From the NCBI GenBank assembly GCA_017436785.1, contig JAFSCK010000014.1:1-64000 (forward strand): 64,000 nucleotides of DNA. The letters run 5' to 3'. This document shows positions 26,288-32,612 of the stretch, in pieces. The DNA is from Oscillospiraceae bacterium (lineage in GTDB: Bacteria; Bacillota; Clostridia; Oscillospirales; Oscillospiraceae). Each line of letters starts with the position of its first letter. Position 1 is the first letter of the stretch. The position numbers and the translations under genes are program-made. The notes beneath the pieces were generated by a model. The model had not been told where the DNA came from and searched no databases. It saw only the letters and a list, made by a program, of their open reading frames with translations.

Positions 26288-27694
26288 ATGGCAACTACGA
26301 GGATCATGCCCCTGCATTGCGGCAAAGGCAGGACTGTGGGCAAGGCCATTTCTGACATTATCGACTATGTAAAGAATCCGGAGAAAACTGATCATGGCAG
26401 GCTCATTACCAGTCATGGCTGCAACAGCCAGATTGCCGATGCAGAGTTTCTGTTTGCAAAGCAGCAGTACATCAAAAAGACAGGCCGGGTCCGTGGTGAG
26501 GATGATGTGATTGCCTACCATCTGCGGCAGTCCTTTGTTCCCGGCGAGATCACGCCGGAGGAAGCAAACCGGCTGGGCTGCGAACTGGCCCGTCGTTTCA
26601 CCAAGGACAACCACGCATTTATTGTCTGCACCCATATCGATAAAGCCCATGTTCACAACCATATTATCTGGACGGCAACTACGATGGACTACGAACGGAA
26701 GTTCCGGAATTTTTGGGGCAGTTCCAAAGCGGTACGGCGGCTCAATGATACCATCTGCATAGAGAATGGTTACTCCATTGTTGAGAACCCCAAAGGCCGT
26801 GGGCAAAGCTATGACAAGTGGCTGGGAGATCGGGCAAAACTCTCCCAGCGGGAGATGCTTCGTATTGCCATTGATACCGCTCTGGCACAAAAGCCGGACG
26901 ATCTGGAAGCTCTGTTGCAGATGCTGAAAGATGCCGGATATGAGATCAACAACGGTAAGCAGCTGTCCTTCCGCTGCGCCGGTCAGAAACGGTTTCTCCG
27001 CATGGATACCCTGGGAGATGGATATGCTCTGGACGATCTGCTTGCGGTGTTGAAGGGCGAGAAGTCCCATACACCCCGCAAGAGAAAAATGGTTGCCCAG
27101 GCACAGCCCCAGCTCCAGCTTGCCATTGATATTCAGGCCAAGCTGCAGGAGGGCAAGGGTGCCGGTTATGCCCGGTTTGCGTCTGTGTTTAACTTGAAAC
27201 AGATGGCTCAGGCCATGAATTACATCCAGGAACATAACATTGAATATCCGGAGCTGGCAGAGATAGTTGCTGCTGCCACCGCACGGCACAATGCGCTGGC
27301 AGCGCAAATCAAGGCAGCGGAAAAACGCATGGGCGAGATTGATGTTCTGCGGAAGCATATTATCAATTATTCCAAAACCCGTGATGTGTATGTGGCCTAT
27401 CGAAAGTCCGGCTACTCTAAGAAATATCTTGCAGAGCATGAATCGGAAATTCTGTTGCACAAAGCCGCAAAGAAAGCATTTGACGAGTTGGGAGTTACAA
27501 AAATCCCGACGAAGAAAAGTCTGGATACAGAGTATGCAAGACTTTTGACGGAAAAGAAAACGGCCTACGGAGAATACCGGCAGGCCCGTGATGAAATGAA
27601 GGAACTGAGTGTCACCAAGCACAACATCGACAAGTTGTTGGGCAGACAGGAACCGGAGAAATCCGAACAGGAAAAGACGCAGAATCACCGCTGA
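26288..27694 (+). CDS. MOB-type relaxase / mobilisation nuclease
   Basis: A 468-residue relaxase expected to nick oriT and pilot the transferred strand. The metal-binding histidines are visible in HIDKAHVHNHIIW (His116, His121, His123, His125). The opening GKGRTVGKAISDIIDYVKN supplies an early tyrosine as candidate nucleophile (Tyr28). The second half (280-468) is helical and basic with coiled-coil character and should bind MobC, DNA or the coupling protein. Length and motif order fit the VirD2-like MOBP relaxases of CTn elements. AGGGAGG precedes the ATG. A terminator follows, then an oriT-like hairpin cluster. Confidence 0.92.
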   Translation: MATTRIMPLHCGKGRTVGKAISDIIDYVKNPEKTDHGRLITSHGCNSQIADAEFLFAKQQYIKKTGRVRGEDDVIAYHLRQSFVPGEITPEEANRLGCELARRFTKDNHAFIVCTHIDKAHVHNHIIWTATTMDYERKFRNFWGSSKAVRRLNDTICIENGYSIVENPKGRGQSYDKWLGDRAKLSQREMLRIAIDTALAQKPDDLEALLQMLKDAGYEINNGKQLSFRCAGQKRFLRMDTLGDGYALDDLLAVLKGEKSHTPRKRKMVAQAQPQLQLAIDIQAKLQEGKGAGYARFASVFNLKQMAQAMNYIQEHNIEYPELAEIVAAATARHNALAAQIKAAEKRMGEIDVLRKHIINYSKTRDVYVAYRKSGYSKKYLAEHESEILLHKAAKKAFDELGVTKIPTKKSLDTEYARLLTEKKTAYGEYRQARDEMKELSVTKHNIDKLLGRQEPEKSEQEKTQNHR

Positions 27695-27712
27695 TCCTGC
27701 GCCTGAAATTTT

Positions 27713-27757
27713 GGGGCTGGTAAGGTCATTTTGACTTTACCGGCCCGTTCTTTTTTT
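27713..27757 (+). terminator. Terminator after the relaxase
   Basis: GGGGCTGGTAAGGTCA (27713-27728) forms an imperfect long stem with TGACTTTACCGGCCC (27732-27746), followed by GTTC and seven T. Confidence 0.88.
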
Positions 27758-27799
27758 GTTGTCTGATCCGGTTCCTGTCCTAAAGTAGCGTCCGAAGGA

Positions 27800-27900
27800 T
27801 GCGCAGCCGCATGATGAAATCATGCGTTCTCAGGGGGCTTGGGGGATTACCCTCAACAAGCGTTTGCGGCTATGTGGATAGCCACAAGCATTGCTTGCCG
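27800..27900 (+). other. Candidate oriT: cluster of four inverted repeats beside the relaxase gene
   Basis: Four hairpins occur within 100 bp of non-coding DNA: CGCATGAT/ATCATGCG (27808-27815 with 27819-27826), CTTGGGGG...CCCTCAACAAG (27838-27860), GGCTAT/ATAGCC (27868-27873 with 27878-27883) and CAAGC/GCTTG (27885-27889 with 27893-27897). Position next to a MOB relaxase and the density of inverted repeats are typical of an origin of transfer. The nick position cannot be set by eye. Confidence 0.55.
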
Positions 27901-27950
27901 GTTTCTTTGACCGTTCTCTCTGTACCCCTCGTTTCCGGTCTCGGATAACG

Positions 27951-27977
27951 AAAAATAGCAGCCCCGCAGGGCTGCTA
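27951..27977 (-). terminator. Terminator of the minus-strand XRE regulator
   Basis: TAGCAGCCC (27956-27964) pairs perfectly with GGGCTGCTA (27969-27977) around a 4-nt loop. On the minus strand the stem is followed by TTTTT. It lies 6 bp after the regulator stop. Confidence 0.88.
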
Positions 27978-27983
27978 CACTAC

Positions 27984-28292
27984 TTATCGCTTGATTGCTT
28001 TGACCAGGGAGATGATGTTATCCAGCTGCTCGTTGGGCAGGGATTTTGCCAGTTCTAGCAGCTCCTGTGCCTTGGTAGGATTGTTGGAATCCAGATCGAA
28101 GAAATCCCGTGGGGTGATCCCGAAATAATCGCAGATGTAAAAGAAAGTTGCCATCGACGGATAGTTTTCTCCGCTTTCGATGCCGTTGATATAGTTGGGA
28201 CTCTGACCGATAGATAAGCTCATATCTCTGGCAGATACGCCCTTGTTCATACGCAGCTGAGTCAACCGTTTGCAAAAATCTTCTCTTTCCAC
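27984..28292 (-). CDS. XRE/Cro-type helix-turn-helix regulator
   Basis: A 102-residue DNA-binding protein. The HTH lies at about residues 8-60 (LTQLRMNKGVSARDMSLSIG, then SPNYINGIESGENYPSM), followed by the common extension FFYICDYFGITPRDFFD. A C-terminal helix (LLELAKSLPNEQLDNIISLV) may dimerise. The GTG at 28,292 is preferred because AAGG lies 11 bases upstream. The frame is open further upstream, and alternative GTG codons lie a few residues earlier. It is encoded opposite to its neighbours, between the oriT-like region and the cargo, which is the usual place for an ICE transcription regulator. Confidence 0.82.
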   Translation of the reverse strand: MEREDFCKRLTQLRMNKGVSARDMSLSIGQSPNYINGIESGENYPSMATFFYICDYFGITPRDFFDLDSNNPTKAQELLELAKSLPNEQLDNIISLVKAIKR

Positions 28293-28377
28293 GCAGACCA
28301 CCACCTTCCTGTTGTTGCTACAACCAATTCTACTATACAGGATACTCAATTTTACCCAGCACATCCGTGAATTTGCG

Positions 28378-28406
28378 TTGACTTACACGGTATAACTGGG
28401 TATAAT
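28378..28406 (+). promoter_or_regulatory. Near-consensus sigma-A promoter
   Basis: TTGACT (28378-28383), a 17-bp spacer and TATAAT (28401-28406). It lies between the divergent XRE gene and the SLOG gene, and transcription would proceed rightward through a leader with two hairpins. A regulator-bound site near the XRE gene is plausible. Confidence 0.8.
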
Positions 28407-28412
28407 TACTCT

Positions 28413-28541
28413 GAATAGGCGGTTGGCCTGGGTGATGGTCGCAATTCACCCTGTACCGGTCATTATAGAACGATTATTGCACGGAAAAACTGTACCGGAA
28501 CCCTGCTTCAACATGGCCGGGTTCCGGTATTTCTTTTCTAT
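28413..28541 (+). ncRNA. Candidate small RNA or attenuated leader upstream of the SLOG gene
   Basis: Transcription from the promoter at 28,378 should begin near 28,413 and meet two hairpins. The first is GGGTGA/TCACCC (about 28430-28451). The second is a strong terminator in which TACCGGAACCC (28493-28503) pairs perfectly with GGGTTCCGGTA (28519-28529), followed by TTTCTTTTCTATTTC. CTGTACCGG occurs twice (28451-28459 and 28490-28498), so an alternative fold is possible. The product would be an RNA of about 125 nt or a leader that decides expression of the gene at 28,562. Confidence 0.5.
28493..28541 (+). terminator. Intrinsic terminator/attenuator before the SLOG gene
   Basis: Perfect 11-bp stem TACCGGAACCC / GGGTTCCGGTA with a 15-nt loop and a T-rich 3' flank. 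It lies 21 bases before the next start codon and within the same transcript. Confidence 0.75.
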
Positions 28542-28561
28542 TTCGTTGGAGGAGGACATCA

Positions 28562-28996
28562 ATGAAAGTTACCTTTTGTGGACACAGTGATGTGGCCAAT
28601 TCGGAAGAAGTTCGCGCATGGCTGTATGAAACCGTGGAGAAGCTGATCCAGCTAGATGCGGATATGTTTCTGCTGGGTGGCTATGGTGCCTTTGACCGTA
28701 TGGCGGCATCTGTGGTATGGGATCTGAAACAGAAATATCCCCATATCCAGTCGGTCCTTGTAAAGCCTTATCTTGACCGGGAGATGGACGAAAGCAAATA
28801 TGACTGGACGGTATATCCCGGTCTGGAGAATGTTCCGAGAAGATATGCGATTTCACACAGAAACCGCTACATGGTGGAAGAAGCAAACTTCGTTGTGGCC
28901 TATGTTCTGCACGGCTGGGGCGGTGCGGCTCAGACCCTGGAATACGCAAAGCAGAAGCAGAAAAGTATCATTCTGTATAAGAGGGACAGCCAATGA
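28562..28996 (+). CDS. SLOG-type (DUF1273/DprA-like) protein
   Basis: A 144-residue Rossmann-like protein. Visible family features are MKVTFCGHSD at the start, MFLLGGYGAFDRMAASVVWD near residue 40-60, PRRYAISHRNRYMVEEANFV and HGWGGAAQTLEYA near the end. This is the SLOG superfamily pattern thought to bind nucleotide-derived ligands, as in DprA and LOG proteins. The ligand here is unknown. TGGAGGAGG precedes the ATG by seven bases. It is coupled to the following membrane or secreted protein by ATGA and sits behind a promoter and attenuator. Homologues are common in Bacillota mobile elements, but no specific function is established to my knowledge. Confidence 0.8.
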   Translation: MKVTFCGHSDVANSEEVRAWLYETVEKLIQLDADMFLLGGYGAFDRMAASVVWDLKQKYPHIQSVLVKPYLDREMDESKYDWTVYPGLENVPRRYAISHRNRYMVEEANFVVAYVLHGWGGAAQTLEYAKQKQKSIILYKRDSQ

Positions 28997-29646
28997 AGAA
29001 GTGTATCCTTTCCGCAATCGCCGGTGCGCTTTTTATGCTCGTTGCAATCATAATTGCCGCAAACATCAGTGCTGCCAGGAAGCAAGAGCCGCAAGAATAT
29101 GAACATATTGATTATGTGTCTACAATCACGGAGTCGGAGTGCTATGTGTGCGGGAACGGCGGTGACTACACCGTATCAGCTTACTGGGGCGAGGACAATG
29201 TGGGGATCGTCAACTTGAACACCTTTGAGATGATGCGGCTGGAGATCAACCGCTATGATGATCGTGGAGAACAGATTGAAGAACCGGCTGGCTATATGTC
29301 CGGCGTAGGACTGAGCGACAAGGAAGCAGAAAGCTATGCCCATGCCTATTGCTTCCCGGACAATGCCTATGCAAGTGTTCAGATAACCGGAGTGCAGTAT
29401 GCCATTGACCGGGATCTGATTCAAAGCAAACTTTGCCAAACTTGCCTCGATTCGATCAACAGTCTATGGTTCACAACGCAGCCACCGGCAGAATATGCGG
29501 TGGTCAGCTTTGAAGAAAAGACGATCCAGCCGCTGCTGAACGCACATCCCTGGTTTGTATCCGGGAACTTTGGCATTGACTGTGAGTTTAAGGAGAATGG
29601 TGCTATCGACCTGCTGATCCATTACTGTCCCAATCGGTATGAGTGA
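28993..29646 (+). CDS. Unrecognised exported or membrane-anchored protein
   Basis: A 217-residue protein beginning with a hydrophobic segment at residues 6-26 (LSAIAGALFMLVAIIIAAN), which may be a signal peptide or a single anchor. The rest is extracytoplasmic by prediction, acidic and strand-rich. It has six cysteines, two of them as CYVCGNGG and two as CQTC, suggestive of disulfides or metal binding. I recognise no family. The start overlaps the SLOG stop, so the two are co-translated. It lies upstream of a two-component system but is separated from it by an independent promoter. Confidence 0.65.
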   Translation: MKKCILSAIAGALFMLVAIIIAANISAARKQEPQEYEHIDYVSTITESECYVCGNGGDYTVSAYWGEDNVGIVNLNTFEMMRLEINRYDDRGEQIEEPAGYMSGVGLSDKEAESYAHAYCFPDNAYASVQITGVQYAIDRDLIQSKLCQTCLDSINSLWFTTQPPAEYAVVSFEEKTIQPLLNAHPWFVSGNFGIDCEFKENGAIDLLIHYCPNRYE

Positions 29647-29692
29647 TTCTGTTGCCGTTATCCTGAAGTAAAAATAAATCTCTAAACAGCGA

Positions 29693-29735
29693 TAGACTTT
29701 TCCAACCAAAAGGTGTATAATCTAATTTTGGAAAA
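29693..29735 (+). promoter_or_regulatory. Promoter with overlapping inverted repeat for the LytTR regulator
   Basis: TAGACT (29693-29698), 17-bp spacer, TATAAT (29716-29721). The inverted repeat TTTTCCAA (29698-29705) / TTGGAAAA (29728-29735) spans the spacer and the -10 box, a good place for a repressor or autoregulator. Confidence 0.7.
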
Positions 29736-29765
29736 CTACGACTGCGCTGGAAAGGGGGTTGTATC

Positions 29766-30482
29766 ATGCTTGCACATCCGGAACTGAAGATCGCTGTCGT
29801 GGATGACCTGGAAAAGGATCGTGTTCAAATCACAGACATGGCAAGGGGTATTCTGTGCAATGAAAAGATCTCCCATAGCATTGACAGCTATGCGGATGGT
29901 AAATCCCTCCTTGACAATCTGCGCAGTGGCAAAAAATATAACCTCATCCTGCTGGATGTTCTGATGGACGAAATGGACGGTATGGCCCTTGCCAAGTCTC
30001 TGCGTGACCAGGGCGACAGCACCATGATCATCTTCATCTCCATCAGCCAGGAGCTGTGCCGCCGGGGTTATCATGTGGAGGCATCCAGATACCTTGTGAA
30101 ACCTCTGGACAAAGAGGAACTGAAGGAAGCATTGCTGTATTGCCGCGAAAGATTGGCAAAAAAAGAAATCCTGCTGCCAACCGATAAGGGGCAGTACAGG
30201 ACTTCTTTTGCAGATATTCAATATGTGGAAGCATTTGACCGTGGTACCCGGTTCGTTCTGACCGATGAAACGGTGGAAACGAAACTGAAATTCAGCGAGG
30301 TAGAAGCAATGCTTCCCAAGGCGAGTTTCCTTCTTTGCCACCGGGCATACATAGTCAACCTTGCCCAAACCAAGCGTATCAATCAATATGAGTTTCTGAT
30401 GAAATCCGGTGCCACCGTTCCCATCAGCCGTCTGCGTTATAACGAGATCAACCGTCAGTTTGTGTCTTTCTTCCGGGATTAG
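29766..30482 (+). CDS. LytTR-family response regulator
   Basis: A 238-residue AgrA/VirR-like transcription factor. The receiver domain (residues about 8-125) carries the phosphoacceptor Asp64 in LILLDVLMDEMDG, preceded by VVDDLEKD. The LytTR DNA-binding domain spans about 140-236 (DIQYVEAFDRGTRF, LCHRAYIVNL, RLRYNEINRQFVSFF). The ATG follows AAAGGGGG by seven bases. It is convergent with the histidine kinase gene, and the two stop codons overlap by 4 bp. Peptide-sensing kinase/LytTR pairs often control secreted or surface products, and the surface operon here starts just beyond the kinase. Confidence 0.92.
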   Translation: MLAHPELKIAVVDDLEKDRVQITDMARGILCNEKISHSIDSYADGKSLLDNLRSGKKYNLILLDVLMDEMDGMALAKSLRDQGDSTMIIFISISQELCRRGYHVEASRYLVKPLDKEELKEALLYCRERLAKKEILLPTDKGQYRTSFADIQYVEAFDRGTRFVLTDETVETKLKFSEVEAMLPKASFLLCHRAYIVNLAQTKRINQYEFLMKSGATVPISRLRYNEINRQFVSFFRD

Positions 30483-32374
30483 CTGAGTGGGATCACGATC
30501 TCCACGACGAAGTTTCCGTTCCTCACTTCATCCAGGACCACACCTTCATATTTTGCAACGATACTGCGAATAATTTTTAATCCCAAACCGTGCTTCGGCA
30601 CGGTTTCTTTTTTTGCTGACCTGTTTTGCTGCTCCGGATCAAAACTATTTTCACAGAAGACAGCAAGATAACCTGCCTTCTCGTGAATGGTCAGCTTCAC
30701 AAATGGGGCTTTTGCTTTGGCGGCTGCGGAAATGGCATTGTCCATGATGTTCATAACCAAGGCACATAGATCCGGATTGGACAGGCGTAATTCAGCAGGA
30801 GCAGTTACATGGGGAATCTCAACATGGATACCTGCATCTACGGCAGCGCCAAGTCTGCCATTGATAATAATATCCAGCATTTCATTTCCGCTCTCAACGA
30901 TGGGGCGGATTTTCTGATTTTGACCGATCAGCTCTGCAAGATAAGCCGTCCGTTTTTCATCACTGTCCATATCGTGGAGGGTGTGGTAGTGACGGAGCAT
31001 ATCATGCCGCAGCATCATGACTTCCTCATGCTGGCGGCGGAGGTTTTCGTAACTGGACATGGCCAGCTCATGCCGCTGCTGCATCAGTTGCTGTTCTGTA
31101 CGGCGATTCAGTTCTGCTCTGACCGCCTCCACAAAAGCGGCAAGGAGGGCAGCAACTGTAACACCGGAAAGCGTATGGGTATAGACATAGTGTATCTGGT
31201 AGTTGAGCAGGTTAGCCGTGATTTGCTGCCAGACATAGTCTGCGCCCTCCAGGAAGAACTGCATTACCCAGCTGACAGCGATCCCGGTAAAGGCCAGCGG
31301 AATAAAGAGCCGGTAGAATCGATTTTCCTTTTTCCACCAAATGGTTCCCATCACCAGCAAGACTGTCAGGCTGATAAAGGCAAACCATAGGGGCAGATAA
31401 AGGATCACGGTAGAGAACTGAACCGGCCCTGTCGAAGCACCGGGGAATACGCTCAGAATGATGGCGTCGGCGATTACCACCAGGGCGAAGGCTCCCACCG
31501 GAATCCAGAGGAACTTCCGGCGTGTCCCACCTTGAAGTGTGAGATAGCACAGCAGCGCAAGAGCGGAAATCCGCGGAACTTCGGTGATCAGCGAGTTGGA
31601 ATTGATTGCATAATACCGGAAAAAGTAGCTGGTTCCTGCGAGCTTCTGTGCCATCCAGAGAAACGCGACCACAGCAAGGCAGAGAATGCTCCAGTCCCGG
31701 CTGCGGACAAAGGCCGCAAGCAGGCTCACGGTCAACGCGAAGGCAACTGCTGCCAGAAGGGCGGTCTGGAAAGTCTCGGAGATCAAGCCGCTTTCGTAAG
31801 CATAGCCGCAGTAAAGGCGGACAGATGCAGGCCATGCGACCACAGAACTGGTCTCTGTCCATTCCGGGAAAGACTGGGCGACGGTCAGGGTCTTGCCCCG
31901 GTAGTCGGCGGGCAGACTGATGGTAATGGGGTCATCCCGGACCCACTCGCTCATGGGCAGCTGCACATAGCCGATACGGTTGTCCAGATCTGGGCAGTCG
32001 GTATAGATCAGCATATCATCCAGCCAGACGGAAAACTGCCGTTCCACAGTTCCAAGCTGCAAGGTGGGACTGTCCAGTTCTTCCTCCATGACACGGGAAA
32101 AATAGAAGGTCTGCCCTAATTGGAGACCTGTGTAACCGCCAAAACCATCGGGAGTCAACTCTGTTCGGATGCTGCCCTCCTGGGTGTAGACAGTCCAGCC
32201 CTTGGTGTCAGGACCTTCCGGGGTGGGGGCAACACCATCCCCCAGATTCATCAGGGACAGATCCAGAAAAACATCCTCCATAGGTTCCGCATACATCATA
32301 AGAACACCGGCGCAGAAAACCGCCAGGATCAGTGCAAGAATCAGCGGTCCGTGCCGTATGAGTTTATCGCACAA
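30479..32374 (-). CDS. GHKL-family sensor histidine kinase
   Basis: A 631-residue membrane kinase. After an N-terminal membrane segment there is an extracellular domain of about 170 residues with strand-rich character (ERQFSVWLDDMLIYTD), resembling 7TMR-DISM-type extracellular sensors. Seven hydrophobic segments follow at about 205-425. The cytoplasmic part has an H-box-like LRHDMLRHYH near residue 478, an N box NIMDNAISAA near 564 and a G box HGLGLKI near 606. The TTG start at 32,374 follows AGGAGG by ten bases. It is convergent with the LytTR regulator and divergent from the giant surface gene, so both may share the control region at 32.4-32.6 kb. Confidence 0.9.
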   Translation of the reverse strand: MCDKLIRHGPLILALILAVFCAGVLMMYAEPMEDVFLDLSLMNLGDGVAPTPEGPDTKGWTVYTQEGSIRTELTPDGFGGYTGLQLGQTFYFSRVMEEELDSPTLQLGTVERQFSVWLDDMLIYTDCPDLDNRIGYVQLPMSEWVRDDPITISLPADYRGKTLTVAQSFPEWTETSSVVAWPASVRLYCGYAYESGLISETFQTALLAAVAFALTVSLLAAFVRSRDWSILCLAVVAFLWMAQKLAGTSYFFRYYAINSNSLITEVPRISALALLCYLTLQGGTRRKFLWIPVGAFALVVIADAIILSVFPGASTGPVQFSTVILYLPLWFAFISLTVLLVMGTIWWKKENRFYRLFIPLAFTGIAVSWVMQFFLEGADYVWQQITANLLNYQIHYVYTHTLSGVTVAALLAAFVEAVRAELNRRTEQQLMQQRHELAMSSYENLRRQHEEVMMLRHDMLRHYHTLHDMDSDEKRTAYLAELIGQNQKIRPIVESGNEMLDIIINGRLGAAVDAGIHVEIPHVTAPAELRLSNPDLCALVMNIMDNAISAAAKAKAPFVKLTIHEKAGYLAVFCENSFDPEQQNRSAKKETVPKHGLGLKIIRSIVAKYEGVVLDEVRNGNFVVEIVIPLS

Positions 32375-32390
32375 TAGGGGTCACCTCCTA

Positions 32391-32441
32391 TTTATAATAT
32401 TCCATATTATAAATCATAATCAGGAAAAAGGATAGTGTCAA
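32391..32441 (-). promoter_or_regulatory. Promoter and palindromic operator of the histidine kinase gene
   Basis: On the minus strand TTGACA (32441-32436), a 17-bp spacer and TATGAT (32418-32413) form a near-consensus promoter. Immediately downstream lies a perfect palindrome: TTTATAATAT (32391-32400), TCC, ATATTATAAA (32404-32413). It covers the start-site region, which fits a repressor or autoregulatory site. Confidence 0.75.
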
Positions 32442-32493
32442 TCTTCCGCTCTGACATTTCATGCAAGATTTGATACATCTCACGCAAGGCCCA

Positions 32494-32522
32494 TTGTTTT
32501 TTGGAAACCCTTGAAATAAAAT
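32494..32522 (+). promoter_or_regulatory. Possible promoter of the giant surface-protein gene
   Basis: TTGTTT (32494-32499), 17-bp spacer, TAAAAT (32517-32522) upstream of the giant gene. Both boxes are weak, which would fit activation by the nearby LytTR regulator. A small AGGGA/TCCCT hairpin (32570-32582) followed by TTTT lies in the leader. No clear LytTR direct repeat was found by eye. Confidence 0.35.
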
Positions 32523-32612
32523 GCAAAGTGTAAAATTGGGTGAACTATCCAGAGCTACTGAAACAACGAGGGAATGTCCCTTTTCTCATATCTCCCCAAG
32601 GAGGAAATGCGT

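Noticed and set aside
32574..32612. Upstream start for the giant surface protein
   Set aside because: The ATG at 32,607 is two bases from the ribosome site and earlier codons lack one. The ATG at 32,613 has correct spacing and begins the signal peptide.
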